NCBI RefSeq assembly: GCF_019645875.1
Contig: NZ_CP081000.1
Location: 5,826,417 to 5,890,416, forward strand
Origin: Mycolicibacterium senegalense
GTDB taxonomy: Bacteria > Actinomycetota > Actinomycetes > Mycobacteriales > Mycobacteriaceae
Direction: 5' to 3'
DNA length: 64,000 nt
The notes under the pieces are model-generated. The model had not been told where the DNA came from and did not search any database. It saw nothing but the letters and a program-made list of their open reading frames with translations. The position numbers were made by a program, and so were the translations under genes. Of the stretch, positions 52,717-63,856 are shown piece by piece. Position 1 is the stretch's first letter. Every line of letters begins with the position of its first letter.

Positions 52717-53511
52717 ATGGCAGTGAAAATGGAGGAGCTGCTGGGCAGCGCGCTGGGTGCCCTGCGATACCAGCCCACTGCCAAGCGAATTCGGGTATGC
52801 CTGGGCGGCGAGCCGGTGGCCGATACCCGCGAAGCGGTCCTGATCTGGGAGCCGCGGCGGGTGGTGCCGACGTACGCGGTACCGCGTAAGGCGTTGACGG
52901 CGCAGCTTGTACCGGCCGGCGGGGAGGTCGGCGACGACGAGATCCCCGGTTTCCTTGACCCGTCGGTGCCGTTCACCGCGCATACCTGTGCGGGGACGGC
53001 GTTCGACGTCATCGCCGGGGAGGAAACCGGTGCGGCCGCGGCGTTTCAGCCGGGCGACCCGGAGCTGGCCGATTATCTGATCCTGGACTTCGCGACGTTC
53101 GAATGGCGCGAAGAGGACGAGCCGATCGTCGCGCACCCCCACGATCCGTTCCACAGGATCGACGTCCGCCGCAGCCGGCGGCCGGTCCGCATCGAGCTCG
53201 ACGGGCGGGTACTGGCCGAATCCCGCAGTGCCATGCTGTTATTCGAGACCGGGTTGCCTACCCGTCACTACCTTCCCCGCGCCGACGTGGCCGCCGCCCT
53301 CGAGGTCAGCGACACCGTCACCTACTGCGCGTACAAGGGCCGGGCCACCTACTATTCGCCGCCCGGCGGGCCCGCCGACCTGGCGTGGTCGTATCACGAG
53401 CCGCTGATCGACGCGGTGCCCGTCCGCGACCACATCTGCTTTTTCGACGAGCGGGTCGACGTATTCGTCGACGGCGACCGCATGGCGCGACCCCGGACGG
53501 CATGGAGCTGA
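52717..53511 (+). CDS. Double DUF427 domain protein
   Basis: 264 residues with two DUF427-like halves (about 20-130 and 140-262). The second repeats the motif PTRHYLPRADVAAAL and TVTYCAYKGRATYYS seen in the 119-residue DUF427 gene at 38697-39056; the first is more diverged (VVPTYAVPRKALTAQL). This suggests internal duplication and fusion. The biochemical function is unknown. ATG 52717 is the only reasonable start. Confidence 0.85.
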   Translation: MAVKMEELLGSALGALRYQPTAKRIRVCLGGEPVADTREAVLIWEPRRVVPTYAVPRKALTAQLVPAGGEVGDDEIPGFLDPSVPFTAHTCAGTAFDVIAGEETGAAAAFQPGDPELADYLILDFATFEWREEDEPIVAHPHDPFHRIDVRRSRRPVRIELDGRVLAESRSAMLLFETGLPTRHYLPRADVAAALEVSDTVTYCAYKGRATYYSPPGGPADLAWSYHEPLIDAVPVRDHICFFDERVDVFVDGDRMARPRTAWS

Positions 53512-53601
53512 CAGCGCGGGGCTGACCGAACGTCTGTTTTGACCATGCCAGTTCTGGCAACATCAGTCACCGACACCACAGTCGGCTGACCGGAGGTCGT
53601 G

Positions 53602-56004
53602 ATGGGCTCATCGGATGTCAGGTTCACCGCCGCCGCCGGGACCGAAGGCGGTGGTGCCGCACTCGATCAGGTGATCGGGATGTCGGTGGTCGCCCTGATC
53701 GTCACCGTGGCACTGCTGTGGATCGGCTACCTGCACCGCGCCCGGCGCATCACGTGGCTGAACGATTTCGCCGAATGGCTGGGCCGTAAATTCCACCGCC
53801 CACCGTGGGTCGCGCTGCAGGTGTTCCTGTTCACCGCGACCATCATCTGCGCCCTGTTCGGGTTCATCTGGGACGTCAGCCTGCACATCGGCAAGGGACG
53901 TGACGCCGGCCCGCTGGCCAACCCCGCGCACTACTTCATCCTGATCGGGTTGTTCCTGTTGTTCATCGCCGGCTCGATGGCCATCGTGCTGCCCTACGAC
54001 AAGCCGGGTCCGGCCGCCATCCGGATCACCCGCACCTGGTACGCGCCGGTGGGCGGGGTGCTGATGGCGTTGTGCGGGCTGTACGCCCTGATCGGCTTTC
54101 CGCTCGACGATATCTGGCACCGCATTTTCGGTCAGGACGTCACGCTGTGGGGCCCAACCCATTTGATGCTGATCGGCGGAGCCGGCCTGTCCCTGATCGC
54201 CGTGCTGTTGCTGGAGCACGAAGGCCGGGTCGCGATGGGTCCCGAGGGCTTGGCCGAGGACAGCAAGTTCAACAAGTTTCTCTACTTCCTGTCGTTCGGC
54301 GGCCTGTTCATCGGGCTCTCGGTGTTCCAGATTGAATACGACTTCGGCGTCGAGCAGTTCCGCCTCGTGCTGCAACCGATGATGATCGCGGCAGCGGCGG
54401 CGTTCGCGGCCGTCGCTGCCCGTCTGGTCCTGGGGCCCGGCGCCGCACTGATCGCTGCCGGGTTCGCCATCGCCTTGCGCGGGGCCGTGGCCTTCGTCGT
54501 CGGCCCGGTTCTCGGGGCGCCGACGAGTTGGTTCGCGCTCTACCTCGGTCCGGCACTGGTGGTCGAACTCATCGCGCTGACCCCACTCGTCAAGCGCCCC
54601 ATCCTGTTTGGTGCGGTAGGTGGATTGGGCGTGGGCACCGTCGGCCTGTGGCTGGAATCGTTGTGGGTCGGCGCGGTGTATCACTACCCGTGGCCGACCA
54701 GCATGTGGGGTGAGGCGCTGGCAATGGCGATCCCGGTGGCCGTCGCGATGGGCCTGTGCGGCGCGCTGCTTGCCCTTGTGCTCACCGGACAACCGCTGCC
54801 TCGGCCCGCGGCCGGAATCTCCATCGTGGTGGTCACCGTCCTGGTGATCGGCGGCGCGGTGACCAACGGGTTGCGCACCGAAGTTCCGCAAAATGCCAGC
54901 GCCGCCATCACTTTGACAGACCTGCCGGCAGACAACGGACACCGCATGGCGTCCGCCGACGTTCGGATCACCCCGGGCGACCTGGTCGGTGACGACCCGG
55001 AGTGGGTGTCGATCCTGGCCTGGCAGGGCGGCCTGGCCAACCATCGCGGGTTGGTCATCGACCGGTTGGAGAAGGTCGGTCCGGGCCACTACCGCTCGAC
55101 GCAGCCCATCCCGCTGCTCCCCCGCTCCCAGATCCGCACCGGCGCAGAACGCGGGCACCGAACTCACCCGGCTGCTGCACGAGCGCGAAGAGGACCGACA
55201 GTGACCACGCCGGACCGCTACGGCGCGTTCACCGCGGTCGACGATCTGACCCTGCAGGTCCACCGCGGTGAGACCTTGGGCCTGCTCGGCCCGAACGGCG
55301 CAGGCAAGACCACGGCGGTGCGGGTGCTCACCACTCTCACCCCGGTACAGCAGGGCGAGGTACGGATCTTCGGCCTCGACGCCGGCCGGCGCACCATGGA
55401 CATTCGCCACAATATCGGCTATGTGCCACAACAACTCTCGATCGAGGCGGCGCTGACCGGACGGCAGAACGTCGAGTTGTTCGCGCGCCTGTACGACGTG
55501 CCCCGCGCCGAACGCCGAGAGCGGGTGACCCAGGCGCTGGAGTCCATGCAGCTGCTCGATGTCGCCGACGCTGTGGCCGGGACCTATTCCGGCGGCATGG
55601 TGCGCCGCCTGGAGCTGGCCCAGGCCCTGGTCAACCGTCCGCAGCTGCTGATCCTCGACGAGCCCACGGTAGGGCTGGATCCCATCGCCCGTGACAGCGT
55701 GTGGACGCAGGTCGGCCGGATGCAGACCGAGTTCGGCATGACGGTGCTGCTCACCACGCACTACATGGGCGAGGCCGACGCGCTGTGCGACCGGGTGGCC
55801 CTGATGCACCACGGCCGGTTGCAGGCGCTCGGGACCCCCGCCGAATTGAAGGAGCGCGTAGTACGCGCCACCGATGCCCAGGACGCCACGCTGGAGGACG
55901 TCTTCCGGCATTACGCCGGTTCCGATCTGACCGACGACGGGCAGCAGCCCGGCGGTATGCGCGAAGTGCGCGCGACCCGGAGGACGGCCCGCCGTGTCAG
56001 CTGA
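53602..56004 (+). CDS. Multi-pass membrane protein fused in frame to an ABC transporter ATPase
   Basis: One uninterrupted frame of about 800 residues from ATG 53602. Residues 1 to about 515 form an actinobacterial membrane protein with about ten helices. Residues from about 540 form an ABC ATPase: Walker A GPNGAGKTT, signature YSGGM, Walker B LLILDEPTVGLDP, DrrA-like. The linker SQIRTGAERGHRTHPAAARA is of poor coding quality, while an alternate frame there reads NAGTELTRLLHEREEDRQ and stops exactly at GTG 55201, a likely original ATPase start. The fusion therefore looks like a deletion scar. Confidence 0.75.
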   Translation: MGSSDVRFTAAAGTEGGGAALDQVIGMSVVALIVTVALLWIGYLHRARRITWLNDFAEWLGRKFHRPPWVALQVFLFTATIICALFGFIWDVSLHIGKGRDAGPLANPAHYFILIGLFLLFIAGSMAIVLPYDKPGPAAIRITRTWYAPVGGVLMALCGLYALIGFPLDDIWHRIFGQDVTLWGPTHLMLIGGAGLSLIAVLLLEHEGRVAMGPEGLAEDSKFNKFLYFLSFGGLFIGLSVFQIEYDFGVEQFRLVLQPMMIAAAAAFAAVAARLVLGPGAALIAAGFAIALRGAVAFVVGPVLGAPTSWFALYLGPALVVELIALTPLVKRPILFGAVGGLGVGTVGLWLESLWVGAVYHYPWPTSMWGEALAMAIPVAVAMGLCGALLALVLTGQPLPRPAAGISIVVVTVLVIGGAVTNGLRTEVPQNASAAITLTDLPADNGHRMASADVRITPGDLVGDDPEWVSILAWQGGLANHRGLVIDRLEKVGPGHYRSTQPIPLLPRSQIRTGAERGHRTHPAAARARRGPTVTTPDRYGAFTAVDDLTLQVHRGETLGLLGPNGAGKTTAVRVLTTLTPVQQGEVRIFGLDAGRRTMDIRHNIGYVPQQLSIEAALTGRQNVELFARLYDVPRAERRERVTQALESMQLLDVADAVAGTYSGGMVRRLELAQALVNRPQLLILDEPTVGLDPIARDSVWTQVGRMQTEFGMTVLLTTHYMGEADALCDRVALMHHGRLQALGTPAELKERVVRATDAQDATLEDVFRHYAGSDLTDDGQQPGGMREVRATRRTARRVS

Positions 56005-56800
56005 GGCCCTGGTCCTGGCCCCGCGCGGAGTGCGACGAGTCCGCGCCATGGGCCGGCGGATGTCGGCCTTCGCGCTCGTCGAACTGCAGAAGCTGCGCCA
56101 CGACCGCACCGAGCTGTTCACCCGGATGGTGCAGCCGGCGCTGTGGCTGCTGATCTTCGGCCAGACTTTCAGCCGGCTGCATGTCGTCGACACCGGTGGT
56201 GTGCCCTACTTGGCGTTTCTGGCGCCGGGCATCATCGCCCAATCTGCCCTGTTCATCTCGATCTTCTACGGCATCCAGATCATCTGGGACCGCGACGCCG
56301 GCATCCTGGCCAAGCTCATGGTGACCCCGGCCCCGGCCTCGGCACTGGTGGCGGGCAAGGCGTTCGCGGCCGGGGTCCGCTCGGTGGTTCAGGTACTGGG
56401 CGTGGTGGTGCTGGCGTATCTGATGGGCATCGCGATGACGGTCAATCCGTTGCGCATCCTGGCCGCTATGGCCGTGGTGGCCCTCGGCGCGGCGTTCTTC
56501 GCCTGCCTGTCGATGACGCTGGCCGGGCTGGTGCGCAAACGGGATCGGCTGATGGGCATCGGTCAGGCCATCACGATGCCGCTGTTCTTCGCGTCCAATG
56601 CGCTCTACCCGGTCGAGATCATGCCGACGTGGCTGCGCTGGCTGTCCACCGTCAACCCGCTCAGCTACGAGGTCAACGCGTTGCGGGGGCTGCTGATCGG
56701 CACCCCGACCAACTGGGTGCTCGACATCAGCGTGCTGGTTGCCGCGGCCGTGCTCGGAGTGGCCGTGGCCTCGCTGCTACTGCGTCGGCTGGTCCGTTAG
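55994..56800 (+). CDS. ABC-2 type transporter permease (DrrB-like)
   Basis: 268 residues from GTG 55994, overlapping the ATPase stop by 11 nt. Six transmembrane helices of the ABC-2 permease fold: FTRMVQPALWLLIFGQTF, the intracellular loop with WDRDAGILAKLMVTPAP, and the terminal PLSYEVNALRGLLIG. With the ATPase upstream it would form a DrrAB-type exporter of lipids or drugs. The substrate is unknown; the ATPase partner is part of the fused frame. Confidence 0.88.
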   Translation: MSAEALVLAPRGVRRVRAMGRRMSAFALVELQKLRHDRTELFTRMVQPALWLLIFGQTFSRLHVVDTGGVPYLAFLAPGIIAQSALFISIFYGIQIIWDRDAGILAKLMVTPAPASALVAGKAFAAGVRSVVQVLGVVVLAYLMGIAMTVNPLRILAAMAVVALGAAFFACLSMTLAGLVRKRDRLMGIGQAITMPLFFASNALYPVEIMPTWLRWLSTVNPLSYEVNALRGLLIGTPTNWVLDISVLVAAAVLGVAVASLLLRRLVR

Positions 56801-56834
56801 CGGCCCCAACCAACCGCTGGGTTAGTGTGCAGTC

Positions 56835-57992
56835 ATGCAGCTAGCCCTCACCCCGGAGGAAGCCGCCTTCCGCGACGAACTCCGCACCTTCTACACCACG
56901 AAGATTCCCGCCGAGCTTCGCGAACGAAACCGGCTGGGGCTGCCGATCGGCAAAGAAGGCATCGTCACAGCGCACAAGATCCTGCACGAGCACGGACTCG
57001 CGGTGCCCAACTGGCCCGTCGAGTGGGGCGGCAAGGACTGGACGCCCAACCAGCATCAGATCTGGCTCGACGAGATGCAGCTGGCCAGCGTCCCCGAGCC
57101 GCTGACCTTCAATGCCCGCATGGTCGGACCGGTGATCGCCGAGTTCGGATCGCAGGAGATCAAGGAGCGTTTCCTGCCGCCGACCGCGGCGCTCGACATC
57201 TGGTGGTGCCAGGGCTTCTCCGAGCCCGAGGCCGGCTCCGACCTGGCGTCGCTCCGTACCACCGCGGTGCGCGACGGCGACAGCTACGTGGTCAACGGCC
57301 AGAAGACCTGGACCACGCTGGGTCAGCACGCGGATTGGATCTTCTGCCTGGTCCGCACCGACCCGCAGGCCCCGAAGAAGCAGGCCGGCATCTCGTTCCT
57401 GCTGTTCGAGATGAACACCCCCGGCGTCACGCTGCGCCCGATCAAGCTGATCGACGGCAGCTACGAGGTCAACGAGGTGTTCTTCGAGGACGTCCGGGTG
57501 CCCGCCGACCAGCTCGTCGGCGAGGAGAACCAGGGCTGGACCTACGCGAAGTTCCTGCTCGGCAACGAGCGCACCGGCATCGCCCAGGTAGCCCGGACCA
57601 AGGTGCGGCTGGCCGAGGTGAAGGAACGCGCCGCGGCCAACGGGCTGCTGGCCGACCCGCTGTTCGCCGCGCGTTTGGCCGAAGCCGAGAACGACGTGCT
57701 GGCATTGGAACTCACCCAGATGCGGGTCACCTCCGATTCGGCCGACGGCAAGCCCAGCCCGGCCTCGTCGGTGCTGAAGCTGCGCGGCAGCCAGCTGCAG
57801 CAGACCGCCACCGAACTGCTGGTCGAGGTGGCCGGCGCTGACTCACTGCCGTATGAGGCCGGCGACATCGCCTCACCGGACTGGGCACAGCACGCCGCCC
57901 CGCACTACCTCAACTACCGCAAGACCTCGATCTACGGCGGTAGCAACGAGGTGCAGCGCACCATCATCGCGTCCACCATTCTCGGATTGTGA
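56835..57992 (+). CDS. Acyl-CoA dehydrogenase, first subunit of a pair
   Basis: 385 residues: N-terminal helical domain, the FAD-contact region QGFSEPEAGSDLASL, WTTLGQHADWIFCLVRT, and the C-terminal SIYGGSNEVQRTIIA. ATG 56835 is 35 bp after the permease stop. It is followed 8 bp later by a second, shorter dehydrogenase gene. Paired genes of this kind in mycobacteria form alpha2beta2 enzymes acting on sterol or bulky acyl-CoAs; the substrate here is not predictable. Confidence 0.9.
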   Translation: MQLALTPEEAAFRDELRTFYTTKIPAELRERNRLGLPIGKEGIVTAHKILHEHGLAVPNWPVEWGGKDWTPNQHQIWLDEMQLASVPEPLTFNARMVGPVIAEFGSQEIKERFLPPTAALDIWWCQGFSEPEAGSDLASLRTTAVRDGDSYVVNGQKTWTTLGQHADWIFCLVRTDPQAPKKQAGISFLLFEMNTPGVTLRPIKLIDGSYEVNEVFFEDVRVPADQLVGEENQGWTYAKFLLGNERTGIAQVARTKVRLAEVKERAAANGLLADPLFAARLAEAENDVLALELTQMRVTSDSADGKPSPASSVLKLRGSQLQQTATELLVEVAGADSLPYEAGDIASPDWAQHAAPHYLNYRKTSIYGGSNEVQRTIIASTILGL

Positions 57993-58000
57993 GTTGAGCC

Positions 58001-59101
58001 ATGGATTTTCAGCTGACTGACGAACAGACCCTGCTGGCCGACACCACCCGTGACCTGTTGAGCGGCTACGACACCGAGAAGCGCAACAAGGTGGTCGAGG
58101 CCGAGCCCGGATTCGACCGCCAGATCTGGGGCCAGCTCGCCGAGGTCGGCGTGCTGGGCCTCGGGTTCGACGAGGATTCCGGCGGCCAGATCGAGATCAT
58201 GGTGGTGCTGAACGAGCTCGGCCGCCGGCTGGCACCCGAGCCGGTGCTGCACGGAGCGATCGGCCCGGGCGCCATCATCGCCGAGGTCGGCACCGACGCC
58301 CAGCGCGGCCTTCTCGACGAAGTCGCCTCCGGCGAGCGGATCCTGGCCTTCGCGCACGCCGAGCCGGGCAACCGCGGGACGGCCGGGGTGAGCACCACCG
58401 CGACGCGCAGCGGTGACGGCTGGACCCTGAGCGGCACCAAGAACCCGGTACTGGCCGGCGATGTCGCCGACACGTTGATCGTCAGCGCGGCACTGCCCGA
58501 CGGCGGCACCGGACTGTTCCTGGTCGACGCCGCCGACGTGAGCCGAGCGGGCTACCGCACCTTCGACGGCCAGCGCGGTGCCCAGGTGACCCTGGACGCC
58601 ACGCCCGCCGAGCCCCTCGGCGAGGCAGTCGACGCTTCCGGGGCCATCACCAATGCGCTGGTGCGGATCTCGGCGGGCCTGTGCGCCGAGGCCGTCGGCG
58701 CGATGGACGAGTCGCTGCGGCTGACCACCGATTACCTCAAGCAGCGCAAGCAATTCGGGGTGACGCTGAGCAAGTTCCAGACCCTGACCCAGCGTGCCGC
58801 CGACATGTACATGTCGCTGGAGCTGGCGCGCAGCATGGGCAACTATGCCGCGATGTCGATCGCCGACGGTGAACTCGACCCGGTGATCGCGGCCCGCGCC
58901 AAGCTGCAGATCGGGCGTTCGGGCCGGCACATCGCGCAGGAGTCGATCCAACTGCACGGCGGTATCGGTGTCACCGCGGAGTACCCCATCGGGCACTACG
59001 CCGCCCGGCTGACCGCGATCGAGCACACCCTGGGCTCGTCGGCCGATCAGCTACGGACGCTGGTCGGCCAGCTCGACAGCTACGAGATCGCCACGCTCTG
59101 A
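58001..59101 (+). CDS. Acyl-CoA dehydrogenase, second subunit of a pair
   Basis: 366 residues with the same fold as its neighbour but more divergent. The middle domain is shortened and the FAD-contact motif is altered (FAHAEPGNRGTAGVST). The C-terminus has QLHGGIGVTAEYPIGHYAARL. In heterotetrameric acyl-CoA dehydrogenases only one interface per pair keeps a full FAD site, and one subunit looks degenerate like this one. Its last 51 bp overlap the convergent MFS gene. Confidence 0.9.
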   Translation: MDFQLTDEQTLLADTTRDLLSGYDTEKRNKVVEAEPGFDRQIWGQLAEVGVLGLGFDEDSGGQIEIMVVLNELGRRLAPEPVLHGAIGPGAIIAEVGTDAQRGLLDEVASGERILAFAHAEPGNRGTAGVSTTATRSGDGWTLSGTKNPVLAGDVADTLIVSAALPDGGTGLFLVDAADVSRAGYRTFDGQRGAQVTLDATPAEPLGEAVDASGAITNALVRISAGLCAEAVGAMDESLRLTTDYLKQRKQFGVTLSKFQTLTQRAADMYMSLELARSMGNYAAMSIADGELDPVIAARAKLQIGRSGRHIAQESIQLHGGIGVTAEYPIGHYAARLTAIEHTLGSSADQLRTLVGQLDSYEIATL

Positions 59102-60535
59102 CCCCAGTTCCGCGGGGGCCTCGGCTGGTTCAATCGGCCGGGGCCCTCTCGGTATCGCCATCGCGACCAGGGCAGCGCCCGCGGCTGCGGCGGCCGCGAT
59201 CAACAGCGCGACCCGGAAGCCGTCCAAGGACGGCAGCGCGTGCCCGGCCACATTGATGGTCATCTGAGCCAGCACCGCGGTCATCACCGCACTCGACGTC
59301 GAGGTACCCAGCGAGCGGGCCAGCGAGTTGATGCTGTTGGCGGACGCGGTTTCCGACACCGGCACGGCGGCGTTGATCAGGGCCGGAAGCGCCGCGAAGG
59401 CGAACCCGACCCCGAAGCTGACGATCAGGCCCAGCACCATCACCCCGATCGGCGTACCGAGCAGGACGATGCCGGCCAGGTAGCCCGCGGCAATGATCAC
59501 GCTGCCGATCACCAGCACGATCTTCGGTCCGCGCGCGGCCACCACGCGGGCGGCCACCGGTGCGGCGGCCATCATCGCCAGCCCGCCGGGCGCCATCCAC
59601 AGGCCCGTGGCGATCATGCTCTGCCCCAGCCCGAATCCCGTTTCCCGGGGCATCTCCAGCAGTTGCGGGCCGACGAGCGACAACGCGAACATGCCGAAAC
59701 CCACCGCGATGGACGCCAGGTTCGTCAGCAGCACCGGCCGTTTCAGGGTGGTGCGCATGTCGACGATCGGTGCGGGCACCCGGTACTGCCACCAGGTGAA
59801 CACGCCGAAAACCACTGCCGCACCGGTGAACAGCCCCAGCGTGGTGCCGCTGCCCCAGCCCCACATGCCGCCCTTGGAGATCGGCAGCAACAGCATCACC
59901 AGCCCGATCCCCAGCGTGAGGGCGCCGATCGGATCGAAGCGGTGATCAGCGGACACCGGTTCCAGGTCGGGCACCAGCAGGACGAAGAGAATTCCGGACG
60001 CCAGGCCGAGAAATGCCGAGCACCAGAACAGGGCATGCCAGTTGAAGTGCTCGGCGATCACCGCCGACAGGGGCAGGCCGAGCGCTCCGCCGACGCCCAG
60101 CGAGGCACTCATCAGACCCATCGCCGAGCCCACCCGCTCGGCGGGCAGGGCGGTGCGCAGCACGCTGATGCCCAGCGGGATGACCGGCGCGCCGAATCCC
60201 TGGAGGCCGCGTCCGATCACCAGCGGGATCAGTGAGGTGGTCGTCGCGGCGACGAGCGATCCGATGAACAGCAGCGTCGCGCACAGCACCAGGATCCGTT
60301 TGGGGCCGTACATGTCGCCGAGCCGACCCAGCATCGGGGTGGCCACGGCGCCGGTCAGCAGGGTCGCGGTGATCGCCCAGGACGCGTTGGCCGCGCTGGT
60401 GCCGAGCAGCGCCGGCAGCTGCGGGATGAGCGGGATGATCAGGGTCTGCATGAGGGAGACGCTGATGCCCGCCGCGGCGAGCACAGCGATCAGCAGCCCA
60501 CCCGACGCCGATCGGCGCGGGGGCTGATTAGGCAT
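59051..60535 (-). CDS. MFS multidrug-type transporter
   Basis: 494 residues with about 14 transmembrane helices. Motif A-like GRLGDMYGPKRIL between helices 2 and 3, and motif C-like GLPLSAVIAEHFNWHALF, are typical of DHA2-type drug:proton antiporters (EmrB/QacA-like). GTG or ATG codons near 60535 are consistent with a start at MPNQPPRRSAS. Its end overlaps the acyl-CoA dehydrogenase gene by 51 bp. The substrate is unknown. Confidence 0.87.
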   Translation of the reverse strand: MPNQPPRRSASGGLLIAVLAAAGISVSLMQTLIIPLIPQLPALLGTSAANASWAITATLLTGAVATPMLGRLGDMYGPKRILVLCATLLFIGSLVAATTTSLIPLVIGRGLQGFGAPVIPLGISVLRTALPAERVGSAMGLMSASLGVGGALGLPLSAVIAEHFNWHALFWCSAFLGLASGILFVLLVPDLEPVSADHRFDPIGALTLGIGLVMLLLPISKGGMWGWGSGTTLGLFTGAAVVFGVFTWWQYRVPAPIVDMRTTLKRPVLLTNLASIAVGFGMFALSLVGPQLLEMPRETGFGLGQSMIATGLWMAPGGLAMMAAAPVAARVVAARGPKIVLVIGSVIIAAGYLAGIVLLGTPIGVMVLGLIVSFGVGFAFAALPALINAAVPVSETASANSINSLARSLGTSTSSAVMTAVLAQMTINVAGHALPSLDGFRVALLIAAAAAAGAALVAMAIPRGPRPIEPAEAPAELGSERGDLVAVELADQRP

Positions 60536-60548
60536 GCTAAAGAAGATA

Positions 60549-61867
60549 TCAGCCGATCAGGCGCGCCACCGAAGCCAGCGGGACAGGTAACCAGCTCGGC
60601 CGGTAGCGCGCCTCGTAGGCCGCCTCGTACACCGCCTTGTCCAGCTCATAGGCGGCCAGTAGTTCGGCGTGCTCACGCGGATCGACGCCGGACACCTCGG
60701 CGTAGCCGTCGCAGAACGCCGTGCTGTTGCGGTCGGCCCATTCCCTGGCCCTGGCGCCCAGTTGCCTGGCCCGGTCATCGTCGCCTGCCAGATCCACCAG
60801 GCGCGCGTACGCCGCGTACTCGAACGACCGCACCATGCCCGCGACGTCACGCATCGGAGAATCCGGGCTGCGGCGCAACTGCAGCGGCTGACCGGGCTCC
60901 CCTTCGAAGTCGATCAACAGCCACCGCTCCGGGGTTCGCAACACCTGGCCCAGATGGAGATCGCCGTGGACCCGCTGCACGCTCATCGGCTCGTCGGCCA
61001 GCTTGCGGTACCGCTCCTCGATCAACGAAACATATTGGCGCAGTTCGGGTACCGCTTCCGCGGCGGTGGCCAGTCGAGCCGACATGAGCTCGGCCGGGAA
61101 CGGCACCGACCCGGTGCCGAGCTCCTCGGCCAGGCAGGCATGCACCGAGGCCACCGCTTCTCCGAGCCGGTGGGACTCGGCGGCGAAGTCCCCGCCCACC
61201 TCGTCGGCGTAGAGGTCACCCTCGGCGAACAGGTCGCGGGTGCTGGTGTTGGCCATATCCCAGCCCTCGGCGGAGTTGGCCGCGAACTCGGTCACCATGC
61301 CCAGCGCGAAAGTCTCACCGCCCCAGTCGATCTCCATCGAGCCGAGCAGCGCGGCGACGTGCGGGTTGCCGGCCCTGGCCAGCACGCGGTTGAGTTCGAT
61401 GTCGGGATTGACGCCGGGGGTGATCCGGCGGAACACCTTGAGCACCGCCTCCTGCCCGAACACCACACTGGTGTTGCTCTGCTCGGCCCCCGAGACCCGT
61501 GGTGCGGCGTCCAACGGCAGGACGGCATCGGGTTCCTTGCCGCACCGCAGCCCGTCCACCTCGGCAGAACGGTCGATCATCTGCAGCAGGTACCGCGCGG
61601 CATCCTGGTCATAGAGAGCGTCATAGGCGGTCCGCCCGTCGCCGCTACCGATGGTGGCCACCGCGCTGTACTCGTCGATCGGCTCGGCGTCCCACATCAC
61701 CAGCACCTGGTATCGCTGGACGGTCCCGTCGGCGTAGGACACCTTCAGCAACGTGAGGTCCAGATCAGTATCGAGCGATACCACCAAACCCGGTGTTGCG
61801 GAAACCAACTCACGGCCACGGCCGGCATACCACCGTTGCTGAGCAAGCCAGTCACCGAATTCGACAC

Positions 61868-61871
<4 letters not shown>
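60549..61871 (-). CDS. mak: Maltokinase
   Basis: 440 residues from ATG 61871. Mycobacterial Mak (Pep2) phosphorylates maltose to maltose-1-phosphate for GlgE. The kinase-like C-lobe has VHGDLHLGQVLRT and LLIDFEGEP, the catalytic Asp and Mg-binding Asp. The N-terminal cap begins SVEFGDWLAQQRWYAGRGRE. It overlaps the treS stop by 4 nt (ATGA), so TreS and Mak are made together. It corresponds to Rv0127. Confidence 0.95.
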
Positions 61872-63628
<1,757 letters not shown>

Positions 63629-63856
63629 ACAGCTTTCCAACGTACCCACTCCCGCCTGTCCCGACACCCGCTACGAACGGCTGCCGCACGGTGCCGGCCC
63701 GAAATGATCCTGCAGCAACGTGATTCGCCCGGGCGCAGGTGTTTGCGGAAAAACTAACGGTTGAATAAGAGACGGCGACGGGTTACGTTTTTCCCGCATT
63801 TGATCTCCTCGTCGGCTATGGGCCGGCGATCACGAACATTCGACGAGGGATGGCCT

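Noticed and set aside
53608..56193. 861-codon leftward frame opposite the fused membrane/ABC gene
   Set aside because: High-GC shadow frame; the rightward strand has Walker and signature motifs.
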